Assembly: GCA_964017125.1 (NCBI GenBank)
Contig: OZ024911.1
Location: 36,039,160 to 36,103,159 of the forward strand
Length of the DNA stretch: 64,000 nt
Origin: Flabesymbios commensalis
Lineage: Eukaryota; Annelida; Polychaeta; Terebellida; Flabelligeridae
Reading direction: 5' to 3'
Part shown: positions 45,382-56,423 of the stretch, in pieces
Layout of the letters: every line of letters begins with the position of its first letter
How positions within the stretch are numbered: the first letter of the stretch is position 1
The notes under the pieces: model-generated
What the model saw: the letters and a program-made list of their open reading frames with translations, nothing else
What the model was told of the DNA's origin: nothing
The model's database searches: none
Position numbers and translations under genes: made by a program

Positions 45382-48300
45382 TCAATCAATCAATCAATCA
45401 ATCAAATAAAACTTCTATAGCGCCTATATCCTCAGCGGACCGAGCTCAGAGGCGCACAAATCCTTAGCGTGATCATGTGTCATAATCGAAGCCAAAGTAG
45501 GTTCGTCAACAGGGAGCCGGGCTGCTGAGGGACTAGGGTGGAAAAGCCAGGTCAAATAAGTGAGATTTAAGTAATTTCCGGAATGTTAAGATTGTTTTGG
45601 CATTACGTATTGGCACAGGCAGGGCTTCCCATAAGGCTGGACCAGATATAGAGAAAGCTCTTGACCCAGTCTTAGTCTTAATACGAGGAATAACAAATCT
45701 ATTCGAATTAGTGGAGCGTAGATATTTTGAGCATTTCGGCCGAACAAGTAAATCAGCCAGATATGCAGGTTGGTTTTCTTTTAGGGTTCGAAAAGTTATC
45801 GCACATATTTTAAAATGGATGCGAAACTTGACAGGAAGCCAATGTGATCGTTTTAGAATTAGAACGGAACGACTAAATCGTGGGGCGTCGGTTACCACTC
45901 TTGCAAGGCAGTTTTGAACGCGTTGTAATCTAGCGATATCCTTTTCTGGCATATTGTGAAAAAGTGAGTGACAATAATCTAACTTACTACTGACGAGTGC
46001 CACTGCAATTTGCTTGGCAAGATCTAAGGACAGACTTTTTCGAATTTGACGCAGGTCACGGATATGATAGAAGCATGCCCTACATGTTTTGGATATGTGT
46101 TTTCGGAAATTCAGGCTACTGTCGAATAGTATACCAATTTTTTTAGCTGATGTAGATGGATTTGTTTCTTGACCTAGAAGTAAGCATGGGAAATTAATCA
46201 AGAATTTTTCTCGCTGAAGTCTGCTCCCAGTAAGAAGAAATTCTGTCTTGCTAGGATTAAGCTTCAGCTTAGATCCTGTCATCCAGGCCGACACACCCAT
46301 TAAACAACAATGTTGCAACTTCTCAAAAGATTCCTTATCGTTTGAAACTGATAGAAACATGTACATTTGAGTATCATCGGCATAAAGATGGTGGTTTATG
46401 TCAAAACTAGAGATAATAGCGCTGAGTGGTGTAGTGTATAAAGTAAAAAGCACTGGTCCTAGCACAGAGCCCTGTGGAACTCCATATGAGAGTGTGACTT
46501 TATCTGAAAAAGTGTCTTTAATTTTTACGGACTAAAGCCTATTTTGCAAATAAGAAGAAAACCACATTTGAGCCTGGCCAGATATTTCATACCAATCAGA
46601 AAGTCTACCTGTTAATGTAGCATGGTCAATGGTGTCGAAAGCGGCCGACAAGTCAAGCAAGGTTAGAGCCGTAACTTCACCCTTATCCATACTAATAATG
46701 CTATCGTCATGTACATTCAGTAGAGCTGATTCTGTAGAATGATGTTTCCTGTAGGCCGATTGTAATGGATTACATAGATGGTTAGTTTTTATATGAGCTT
46801 GCAGCCTATTGGCTACTATCTTTTCTAAGATTTTGGAAATAAAACATAAGTTGGATACAGGCCTGTAATTTTTCAACTCGTTTTTAGGAAGAGATGTTTT
46901 TTTCAGTAGTGGCCTTACATGAGCTTTTTTAAAATTTTGAAAAAATGTACTAGTTTCCATTAAAATGTTAATTATGTCAGTGATGGGAGCTATTAATATG
47001 TCAAGACAATTTTTCAACACGCTTGTAGGAATGGGATCCAGATCACATGATTTTGACGATGAGCTCAAAATAGGTTTTTTGATTTCATTTTCTGACGCGC
47101 GTTCAAAAACGTTCATTTTGGATCTAATTTCTGTTTTTTGCACTTGTGGAATATTCTGTACTTTCTCTGGAAATTTGGAACGGATAGTTTCAATTTTATC
47201 CACAAAATACCTAGAGAAATGATCATAAAGTGATTTTACTGATGTGAATTCTGGCAGAGCAGGAGGTGGAATTCTATGGAGAATGTTATTTATTGAATTC
47301 CAAAGGCGACGGGGATTGTCCGAATTTTCTGCGATAACATCAGCTAAATATTTCTATTTAGCTTTTGTCATCATTCTATTACACAGGTGGCATTGCTGTT
47401 TGTAACGAGAACGATCTAGATGTGTGTGAGATCTGCGCCATGTTCGTTCGAGATTGTGGCGAAGGGTTTTAGCCTTCATTATTTCCGGAGTCATCCATGG
47501 AGTTGGTGGTTTTCCGGGCAGAGTCTTTGTACTTACAGGAGCGTGTTTGTCTAAAATAGAGCTAAGAAAAGAATCATACTGCTGACATAGTGCCGAGAGA
47601 TATTTCTCTGGTTTCTTTATTAGATCTGAACTGAAAATATCTGAATGAAACGATTCATAATCAATGTTGTTTATTTTACGAAAAAATGTACTAGTTTCCA
47701 TTAAAATGTTAATTATGTCAGTGATGGGAGCTATTAATATGTCAAGACAATTTTTCAACACGCTTGTAGGAATGGGATCCAGATCACATGATTTTGACGA
47801 TGAGCTAAAAATAGGTTTTTTGATTTCATTTTCTGACGCGCGTTCAAAAACGTTCATTTTGGATCTAATTTCTGTTTTTTGCACTTGTGGAATATTCTGT
47901 ACTTTCTCTGGAAATTTGGAACGGATAGTTTCAATTTTATCCACAAAATACCTAGAGAAATGATCATAAAGTGATTTTACTGATGTGAATTCTGGCAGAG
48001 CAGGAGGTGGAATTCTATGGAGAATGTTATTTATTGAATTCCAAAGGCGACGGGGATTGTCCGAATTTTCTGCGATAACATCAGCTAAATATTTCTATTT
48101 AGCTTTTGTCATCATTCTATTACACAGGTGGCATTGCTGTTTGTAACGAGAACGATCTAGATGTGTGTGAGATCTGCGCCATGTTCGTTCGAGATTGTGG
48201 CGAAGGGTTTTAGCCTTCATTATTTCCGGAGTCATCCATGGAGTTGGTGGTTTTCCGGGCAGAGTCTTTGTACTTACAGGAGCGTGTTTGTCTAAAATAG

Positions 48301-48480
48301 AGCTAAGAAAAGAATCATACTGCTGACATAGTGCCGAGAGATCTTTCTCTGGTTTCTTTATTAGATCTGAACTGAAAATATCTGAATGAAACGATTCATA
48401 ATCAATGTTGTTTATTTTACGAAACGATATTTTTTCTTTGGTTCATTTTGTCTTACAACAGTCAATTTCTGATATATAGT
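45382..48480 (-). mobile_element. L2-like LINE, 5'-truncated, with internal 741-bp duplication
   Basis: On the minus strand from about 48.48 kb: linker with PGKPPTPWMTPEIMKAKTLR, reverse transcriptase (LDLSAAFDTIDHATLTGRLS, GVPQGSVLGPVLF, YADDTQMY), thumb and C-terminus to 45533, then a short 3' UTR ending in TTGA repeats (45383-45406), the usual L2 tail. A TAG lies near 46530 and another in each copy of the duplicated part (near 47352 and 48093). 46939-47679 and 47680-48420 are tandem copies of 741 bp, a multiple of three, with about two differences. A frameshift in an A run lies near 48430. Confidence 0.9.
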
Positions 48481-49010
48481 TTTTAATAATTTTTTTTATT
48501 TTCCAATTGTAAGATTGTTTGTACGTTTTATGGTTTTATATTTGTATAAGTTTTATTTTTATTATTTTTATTTTTGCTAGTTTTTTTATATTTTTGTCAG
48601 ATTTATTTTGTAAGTTTTTTGTTTTTAATGTTACAATCATTGTTTTTTATTTTTTTTTATTTTAGTTTGTAAGTTTGTATTTTTGCATGCGTTTTTAATT
48701 TTTAGCTTGTAAGTTTTTATTTTTGCATGTTTTTTAATTTTAATTTTGCAAATAATACTTTATAAGTTGTTTTTGTTGTTGTTAACTCATTATAGACCTT
48801 GTGTATACACTGATGTGTTCAAACTTATTTTGTGAAGTACCATCTGATGTCATCAGAGTAATATTAGGTTTGATACCGTCAGAGTATCAGCATAATATCT
48901 GTCCAGCACAGGACCAAGTCAATTTGACATACTGTTGTTCTGGTATTACATTTTTATGATATCTGTTTCTCGGACAAAAACAGTGCTAGTGCACTTAACA
49001 CATTCTTATT
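48481..49010. other. T-rich low-complexity sequence
   Basis: Repeated TTTTTATTTTTG/TTTGTAAGTTTTTATTTTTG pieces between 48480 and 48780, then unique sequence. No gene. Confidence 0.6.
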
Positions 49011-49019
49011 CTGAGACTT

Positions 49020-49575
49020 GCGGAGACAATACAGGGGAATATCTGGACTTAGCTCATTGTTACTCCAGGCTTATTCTGAGACTTGCGGAGACAACACAAA
49101 TAGTCCAGTAAGAGTTGACATGAACCCGGACATTTTCGATAAAAAGCAAATTTGGGGTTCAGTGACTTCCCTGACATGCCAGGTCACGGCGAAAAAATTC
49201 AACCAAAATCAACCCTGGGGAAACCCGTTTTTTAGCCTAAAATGGACGTCATTACCAAAATTTATAAATTGTGCCATAATTCGTAAAAATATTAATGCTA
49301 CAATCATATGGATGAGCAGCTCTATCCCATGGGTTTCTTGGTTAAAGAATACAATAAAACCTTTTCAGAAAGTTTATTGATAGTGAAATTAAGATAAATC
49401 GCCATTTGAGCCTAACATGACCACCATTACCAAAATTTAAATAAAGTGACATAACTCCTAAAATATAAATGATACAACATTATAGATAAGTTCTATACAG
49501 GGGTTTTCAAAGAATACAATAAAACCATTTCTGAAACAACATCAGGTTAATTTATGATGAAATTAAGGGAATTCC
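49020..49575. repeat. Dispersed repeat, two internal copies, related to 63650-63970
   Basis: GAGACTTGCGGAGACAA occurs twice (about 49013 and 49078). A CATTACCAAAATTTA... block occurs at 49251 and 49430, each followed by a GAATACAATAAAACC block. TTTTCGATAAAAAGCAA also occurs in inverse orientation near 63860, and CTTAGCTGATTGTTACTCCAGG near 63930. Confidence 0.6.
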
Positions 49576-49579
49576 CCAT

Positions 49580-51960
49580 TTGAGACTGGGTCGGTCGGTG
49601 GCACAGACACCAGCTCGCGCCCCTACTACTGATGCCAGACGAGTATACATCACGAGCACTGGGATGGATATTGAGATGGAGGACAGTGCGTTTGGAGAAT
49701 CGCTGGAACAGGAGGAGAGGAGCAACCCCTTTCAGGGGATTTGCGGCTTAGAGGGGTGATCCTTAACTGGCTTGGAGTCGGCCCTCTAGAGACAGAAGAC
49801 ATTGGTGGTGCCTTTCAGCCAGTAGCTTGTGTTGTAGCGCCAAGTGCGAAGGGTCAGGAAAATGGAGACTATCCGTACTGACATCGTAGGACGCCAAGCC
49901 TTTCCTGGACCCAGAGCCTCCTGTGGAGGTCCAGATGTCGCCAAGGCAGAGCCAGGCTGGTAGTGTATTTCGGCGACAGCAGGCCTTAGTGGCTCATGCT
50001 CTGTCGACAGGACTTAAAGATTTAGAGAGAGCGTCGGTCCACATACAGCGAGCCTCTGAAGATCTGAATGAAGGCCCGGCTTAGGATAGGGTCTAATGCT
50101 GGAGGCCCACAAGGAGATGTATCAAGCATCAGACACCCTTTGGGACATGTTCTACGCTTGTGAGGATCCACCTGGCATCCAGCATTGCCAATAGGACGTT
50201 GTCACACTACGGCAGACTCGTACTGCCTTTGACTCTATGTTGAATCTCAGCTCAGGCCCAGTGAGAAGGCAGCCTCAAAACCAGCAGAACCAGCAACATC
50301 AGAGACAGAAGTCTCAGTCCGTTCATTCTCCAAGAGATAATGACTTTCTGGGCCAGCTGAAGGGAAGAAAGAGTTGGTGGGATGCCGTCGCGAAAAAACG
50401 CCTTTGTCAGCGAGACAGGGGGACGACCCAAGCTGGAGTTCTCGGCCTGACCACCAGTATCCCTTCAAGTACGGCCAATTCCTCAGAGACTGAGAAAGGA
50501 GAAAAGACAGACTATTTACTCATTAAAGGGGCGATGGAACCAGTGAGGGACGAGCACAGTGGCCTCTACTCCAATCTGTTCCTGGTCAAGAAACAGGACG
50601 GGGGTTCAGATCTGTCATCAACTTAAGGGGCCTGAACTCATATACAAAGAAACGAACTTTCATGATGGCAACGTTTAAAAACGTTTCTCAGAGCAGGAAA
50701 ATAAATTGGGCGGCTACAATCGACCTCAAGGATACTTACCTTCACGTGCCTATTGCAAGGGTCACAAAAGGTTCATCAGGTTCATCAGTTTTCAGTTCCG
50801 TCAGCCCCCATTCAGTCCTGCTCCTCGGACCTTCACGACGATCAGCCTCCTAGTTGTGGATATGTGCAGGGCGACGGGGATTCGATTGATAGCCTATTTT
50901 GACAATTTCCTAGTGTTGGCTCTGTACTTGAGGCAGTTGATTTCTCACACCAGTATAATATTAGACATTTTAGACCAGGCTGGATTCCGGCAAAACTTGA
51001 AGAAATGCCATCTGCGACAGAAGTTCGAGTACTTGTGCCTGCAGTGGGACTCGAAGGAATTGCGAGTGATGCTTCCGGCCGACAAGATCACAAGATTTTC
51101 GTCGATTAGGATCTCTATCGAATCCCCCTCTGAGGATGGCTAAAACATTTCTAGGCAGCTGTGAACTTCGAATACATCTTCGTGCCCTTTAGATACAGGT
51201 GAAAAAGGGGATAGGATCCTCTGTTTTTGTACTGAACAGAGAGGCCAGAGAGTCGGTAAAATGGTGGACGGTCCCTCCGAGGGGGGGGGGGGGGGTGGAC
51301 TTGGAGAAATAGAATCCGTATTTAACTTACGACTTATGACAAACGCTCCAAATTGGGGATGGGTCGCTTCTTTGGTACTCAGATCTGCCAGTGGCAGGTA
51401 ATCACAGGTACAATCGTAGCTGCACATCAACCACTTCGAGCTATTAGCAGTTCCGAAAGCGGTTCACGAGGATTTTGGATCAGTTCCTCTGAACAGGCTG
51501 ACGTTGGACATTCTGATATTTTGTCAATATCATGGAATTTTTCTCATACCAACTTATCTCCCGGGAGTGGCCAATCTGAGTGTGGACGCTCTTTCCAGGG
51601 GTCAGGAGTCAAAGGAGTGGTACATGAAGCCTCAGGTGGTCAACAGGATACACAGGTGGATCACGCGAGTCTGCTCACCATATCCAAGATATTTCTCCAT
51701 ATGAAGGACGGACAGGAGAGCAGATGGATCAATGCTCTGGTTCAGTGGTAGAAGTTCAAGGAGAAGTATGCGTTTTCACCTCCCCACCTGATTCTGTAAT
51801 ATGCATGGCAATCAAGGTCTGAGTGGTGAGACAGATATGATGTATCTAAAACACGACCCTCTTTTACTAAAGACTTTGTTTAGGGAAAGGAACTTGTCTC
51901 TGGCAGCCTTGAAGGTTCATAAATCTGCCATTGCTGCAATTGTGGACCCTTTGAGTACTA
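49580..51960 (+). mobile_element. DIRS-like (tyrosine-recombinase) retroelement fossil
   Basis: Plus-strand pieces resemble, in order, a gag-like region (to about 50.5 kb), a DIRS-type reverse transcriptase (about 50.5-51.1 kb, with the typical WAATIDLKD-type block and the following palm region), an RNase H region (about 51.3-51.65 kb) and the beginning of a recombinase. It is broken, with on the order of ten breaks, and GC-richer than its surroundings. Its right end is cut by the LINE tail at about 51.96 kb. No terminal repeats are visible. It is an old, inactive copy; assignment to DIRS rather than another retroelement group rests on the reverse transcriptase style. Confidence 0.7.
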
Positions 51961-52186
51961 GCAATATATAGCAATAATATAGTTAGCAATAATATAGTTT
52001 ATTGTCACAGAAAGAAAAACAAACAACAAAATATAAGTACAATGTATCAATACATCATATTATTCTAAGTAACAAAAAGGAACTGACGCCCAGTGGCGTA
52101 TGCGTCCTCACAAATTAAACAAGAAAACATTACCCGGTTTTGTGGAAAAAAATGTGTGCAAAGTGCAAAAAAACATATAAGCCTGC

Positions 52187-52297
52187 ACCCAGCAAACACG
52201 AGACGCCGTCCCCCGTTGGGCCAACGCTGGACCAACGTCGTAGACGGTGGACCAGCGCTGGCCCAACACATGGGGCAACGTCCCGTATTTGCTGGGT
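52187..52297. mobile_element. Foldback MITE, well preserved (CAGCAAACAC family)
   Basis: Starts ACCCAGCAAACACGAGACG and ends CGTCCCGTATTTGCTGGGT. The interior (CCAACGTCGTAGACGGTGG) is almost fully palindromic. 111 bp, non-coding. No target duplication is evident. Confidence 0.8.
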
Positions 52298-53038
52298 ATT
52301 CATGACATTTTACCGATCTCTAAAAAGCTCAATAAAGTAATGATACAATAGCCAACACTATGAAATAAAAATGATAGGACACAGACAAAACTAAAGTTAT
52401 TAACAATATTATTAATACGTTGGTAATATCAAAACATTAAACACATTATAACAAATAGAAAAAACATACTCAATTGTTGTATTCTCTCGAAAATATAAAT
52501 ATGAACGTCTGATAATAGATACGGACAAAAAACATGTTAACACACCCGGAATATTATAAAATTATAATTAAGTTGTGATTATATATTTTTTTAGATGAAA
52601 TTTAAAAGTATTAAAACTGCACGAATGATCAATCAAATCTGTAATCGAATTCCATAGAATAGCACCATTATATTTCATTGATTTTTGCCCTGCTGACTTC
52701 CTACATCGCAGAGGACGAAGATGATTCCCAATGCGAGTGGGGTACGAATGACAGTCGTCATTTGTCACAAAGTATTTTTTAAATATAACAGGCAATAAAC
52801 CTTTAACGTACTTAAACATAAATAATATTACCTTATATTTACAAAGTTGAAATATATTTAAAATATTCAACCCCTCAAAATAAGGTGACGTATGTGTTCT
52901 AAATGGAAGCGATTTTATAATTCTAGTAATGCGTTTCTGTAATATAAAAATAAAATTAAGATTTCTCTCGTTCGTTCCTCCCCAGACCTCTAAACAGTAT
53001 ATAATATACGGGTAAATAAAACTATAATAGAGAGTTAA

Positions 53039-53578
53039 AGGGACCCCTTGGGATGAGACATTTTCAATGCTGTCAATTTTGAAAATTGAATTTATATGAA
53101 GCTATATAGCCTACTGATCTTAGCTAAAAATACGAAAAAATCAAAAAACAATTTTAAAGCTGCGAAATAGTTGTATTTCCAGGTCGTATATTGCCATGTA
53201 AACAAAACAAGTCAGCAATATTAAGTACCTACCATCACATATTCCCACGTATCGGACGGTAAGATCAGAGCAGTCTCCGCTAATTGGGGGATAATTGGTG
53301 TCTCATAGTCAGGACACGAGAGGACACACCTGCAGCACTGATTGTCTACCCAACGTTGGACCGATGCCATCAGCATGTGGCCCAATGCTGTGAAAACATT
53401 CAATCGTCCTTCAGGTATACAAATAGTTCGTTTGGGTTTCTTCTGGTTTCATAGAAATGTTGATTAAAAATATTTGTAAAAATATGAAAATTCAGAAAAA
53501 AATAAAAACATGATCCGTGGGATACACTACTTCAGTGCGGAAGTAAAACCAAAATTGATGTCATCCCAAGGGGCTGCT
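53039..53578. mobile_element. TTAA MITE, reference copy
   Basis: TTAA at 53035-53038 and 53579-53582. Ends AGGGACCCCTTGGGATGA and, inverted, AGCAGCCCCTTGGGATGA (15 of 18 match). Length 540 bp. It is inserted in the coding region of the LINE 51962-53850. Other copies are at 30014-30348 and 37624-38804. Confidence 0.9.
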
Positions 53579-53859
53579 TTAATAATGTATCAATACTAAA
53601 ACAAATTCTACACTTTCTAATAATTCCAGAACCTTTGGCAAGTTTTATTTTTAAATTGTTTACATGCTCAGACCAGTTTAATTTCTCATCAATAATAACA
53701 CCCAAAAATTTAGTATGTGAGACTCGAGAAACTGGTTGATTATCTATTACTATATCATTTGTATTTTCCCCACTACTCTTGAAGACATCGCAAGGCTCTG
53801 ACACAGTAACCTCCATTTTAAAATGTAATAGTTCTAATACCATCAAACGTTTACGCCTG

Positions 53860-54660
53860 CTGATTTAAATGGCCTAGTTTTCGTAGGCACTTGAAATATT
53901 CGTCTCAATTTCATGGCACCTGAGTTTTTTGGTACGCAGCGTGAGGGAGAGTGTCGTTTTTACACAGTTGGCTGTGGAAACAAAATGGCGGTCAGTGTGA
54001 TTAGGCCTACGGCGAAGTAAATGAGTTGAGCCAACATCATATGGTCAGAAAAAAATTGTAGGCATTTTTCTTATCAAGACCACCTTGTAGGTTTGTGAAA
54101 TTTATTTGGAGCGTTGCAGCAGTTTTAAATATGCTCAGAGAATGGGGTCCTGTTCGTAATTTAGGCAGACCCAAGTTCTCTTTGAGGACTATGTAACTAG
54201 CCTGGAGAGAAGATCGTTCTCTACGCATATTGATGAAAATCATATGTTTTTGTGAAGAGATTCTTGGCGCTTCATTCTTACTTTTTCAATAAAACAGGAT
54301 CGACCTGGACATATTTCACCTTCTGTGGTGATATCCAGACAATGTTCGCCTGAATTACGTCCAATTACTAACATGGGGGAATATGTAAGAAGACCTTAGC
54401 TGTTCGTGACTCATTGTATTAATCTTTAAGAGCGCATATTTCAGCATGAAATATTGGTAGGGTATCATAAGAAGCTACATCATCTGGATCCAAGTCACGA
54501 GACACATACAGTGATGTGTAAAGCTCATGTCCGAAAGACTGCGAAATACTAACATTCCAGGTATTAAGATGGCGGAACACTGCTGACACGTAGCAGATTT
54601 GGACAGGACAGTTTTGACTGATTTTTTTGATAATTTGAGTAAATTACTTATTATTTTTTT
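53860..54660. other. No gene; probable 5' region of the NADAR ORF1
   Basis: No recognisable repeat ends. The last 60 bp lead into the ATG at 54666 (TTTAACAATGG, a good initiation context). It may contain the 5' UTR and promoter of the retroelement. Confidence 0.4.
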
Positions 54661-54665
54661 TAACA

Positions 54666-55223
54666 ATGGATTCGCAAAGTACATCTTCTACTCCTGAAAC
54701 TGGCGAATGTTCAAATGTTTCATCGGATTGTCAGAATAAGCGATTGAATTTACAAATGGAAATGAGTCCAGATATTGGTGGTCAATACACACACTCAAAA
54801 GCCGCGCGTGTACTGTCACCGTCACCGACCACACCTGTACACTTGCCTGATGAAACACCAGCCTGGGCAAAAGCGCTTCACGCAAGTCTTTGTGAGAGAA
54901 TGACAACATTTGAAAGGAATATTAACGCTGCTGTAGATTTCGCCGCGGATACTGCGACAGAGGCTTTTGCAGCAACGGGAATCAATAAGGTTGAAATCAA
55001 CAAAATCAATGAACGATGTGAGTACTTAGAAGAAAAACTACACAGAGCTGAACAATATAACAAAAAACTTGAACAAAAGGTGATTGACCTGAAGTCATAC
55101 TCAAGACGGGACAATTTATTATTTTATGGCCTAGATGAAGAGAAGGGAGAAAATGCACATGCGTGTGAAAATAAAATACGAAAAATTATATCGGACCTTG
55201 GCATTGAAACGTCGGAGATATGA
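54666..55223 (+). CDS. LINE-type ORF1, N-terminal part (coiled coil and RRM-like start)
   Basis: 185 residues. Residues 1-75 are Ser/Thr/Pro-rich and look disordered. About 105-145 forms a coiled coil (INKINERCEYLEEKLHRAEQ and following Leu/Val heptads). SYSRRDNLLFYGLDEEKGEN at about 146-165 is the typical entry to the RNA-binding domain of L1/CR1-type ORF1 proteins. ORF1 proteins of this kind bind the element RNA as trimers or oligomers and act as chaperones. The frame ends in TGA within an ATGA overlap with the next frame; the RRM-like domain is split there, which points to one frameshift rather than a natural end. Start chosen for context and because no earlier in-frame ATG is present nearby. 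Confidence 0.8.
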   Translation: MDSQSTSSTPETGECSNVSSDCQNKRLNLQMEMSPDIGGQYTHSKAARVLSPSPTTPVHLPDETPAWAKALHASLCERMTTFERNINAAVDFAADTATEAFAATGINKVEINKINERCEYLEEKLHRAEQYNKKLEQKVIDLKSYSRRDNLLFYGLDEEKGENAHACENKIRKIISDLGIETSEI

Positions 55224-56035
55224 AATTAGTTCGCTGCCATAGAAAAGGTTTATTTCTGAAAAATAGAACACGACCAATAATTGTGAAATTCCACTGGGCA
55301 GGCGATATCAAAAAAATCATGCAGGCTAAAAAAAGTAAACTACCACGAGAAAGTAAAATCTTCATATCTGAGGACTGGCCAGCGGAGGTGGATGACAGAC
55401 GAAAAGTATTGAAACCAATTTTTCGCCGTGCATTGACCACAGATCACTCAGCTTGTTTGATTGCTGACAAACTGTACGTAGACCACAAACTGTATACGAT
55501 TGATACGATTGAATCACTCCCGGAAGATCTTAATCCCACATTCACTTCTACTCAATATAAAGGAGAATATGTCGCCTTCTGGGGTCAATTTTCACATTTT
55601 TCTACTTTCCACAAACAAACTTTTGAAATGAAAAACAACCAATATTGCACAGTAGAGCAAGCCTATCAACACCAGAAAGCTTTGTTCTTTAAAGACATCC
55701 CAGCTGCAGCGCATATTCTGTCTGAGTCGGACCCTGTAAAATGTAAATACTTAGGCAGAAACATTACTGAATTCGATAGTGAGAAATGGAACGACAAATC
55801 TACAAATATCATGAAACAAATTATTTTTGCTAAATTTTCCGGAAATTCAACACTGAAACAGAGACTGCTTGATACCGGAGATAAAACATTATGTCAGGCC
55901 AGTGTGAAAGACACTTACTGGGGCATTGGCCTAGATATGAAACAGGAGACCATCTGTGATCAATCTGCCTGGAAAGGACAAAATCAGTTAGGCCAGGCTC
56001 TGATGAAAGTGCGCGACGAACTGAAAGCTGTATAG
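55220..56035 (+). CDS. ORF1 C-terminal RNA-binding part fused to a NADAR (YbiA-like) domain
   Basis: 271 codons. Residues 3-75 continue the ORF1 RNA-binding and C-terminal domains (LVRCHRKG, RPIIVKFHWAGD, ISEDWPAEVDDRRKVLKP). Residues about 115-268 are a NADAR domain: FSHFSTF, TVEQAYQHQKALFF with the conserved Glu at about 146, KYLGRN, KQIIFAKFSGN, DTYWGIG and GQNQLGQALMKVRDEL. YbiA-family NADAR proteins cleave N-glycosidic bonds, in riboflavin intermediates or, for some, ADP-ribose on guanine. All motifs I would expect are present, so the domain was functional recently. A short linker of about 35 residues joins the parts. Base composition is less AT-rich than the LINE ORF2 downstream, so whether both belong to one element is open. 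Confidence 0.8.
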   Translation: MKLVRCHRKGLFLKNRTRPIIVKFHWAGDIKKIMQAKKSKLPRESKIFISEDWPAEVDDRRKVLKPIFRRALTTDHSACLIADKLYVDHKLYTIDTIESLPEDLNPTFTSTQYKGEYVAFWGQFSHFSTFHKQTFEMKNNQYCTVEQAYQHQKALFFKDIPAAAHILSESDPVKCKYLGRNITEFDSEKWNDKSTNIMKQIIFAKFSGNSTLKQRLLDTGDKTLCQASVKDTYWGIGLDMKQETICDQSAWKGQNQLGQALMKVRDELKAV

Positions 56036-56420
56036 TTCACATTTAAACATACACTCGATCATATATTTTTCCCTACGATTAGAAGTGTGAGGTCAGTACC
56101 ACTATTTTAAATAAATATTCTAATACTAGCTATATTCATTATGATCTAAATTTATACGCCTAAGTCACTTCACTACAACTAGACTTTTGAGGTAGTTAAG
56201 TGACTAAGAATTATCCATCCATAATTTATGCAATTATTGAACAACTAAATTTGTTACACATAAAATATTTTAATGATCAAGATCTGATCTAAATACAATG
56301 ACTAAGATTCATAAAATTTGATGTTCAAGGTGCACATTTAATAAAGAAATAACTATGTGTATTTTACTTCGTAACTATATATTTTTTCTTTGTTTTTTTT
56401 TGAGACTGCATATTTAAGTG
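56036..56420. other. Sequence after the NADAR stop, no gene
   Basis: AT-rich; probably the 3' UTR or inter-ORF spacer of the element. Confidence 0.4.
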
Positions 56421-56423
56421 AGA

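Larger units (their letters stand above)
51962..53850 (-). mobile_element. CR1/Jockey-group LINE, 5'-truncated, split by a TTAA MITE
   Basis: Minus strand: DIVIDNQPVSRVSHTKFLG, DEKLNWSEHVNNLK, then the MITE, then YYSFIYPYIIYCLEVWGG, LQKRITRII and GAILWNSITDLIDHS to about 52565. The frame is open on both sides of the MITE and continues in phase across it once a single TTAA is counted. The 3' UTR runs to about 51962 and ends with duplicated AACTATATTATTGCT. It lies against the DIRS-like fossil and holds a foldback MITE in the UTR. Confidence 0.8.

Noticed and set aside
45597-45917. 106-codon plus-strand frame, and plus frames at 46965 and 47664
   Set aside because: These are antisense shadows of the L2-like reverse transcriptase.
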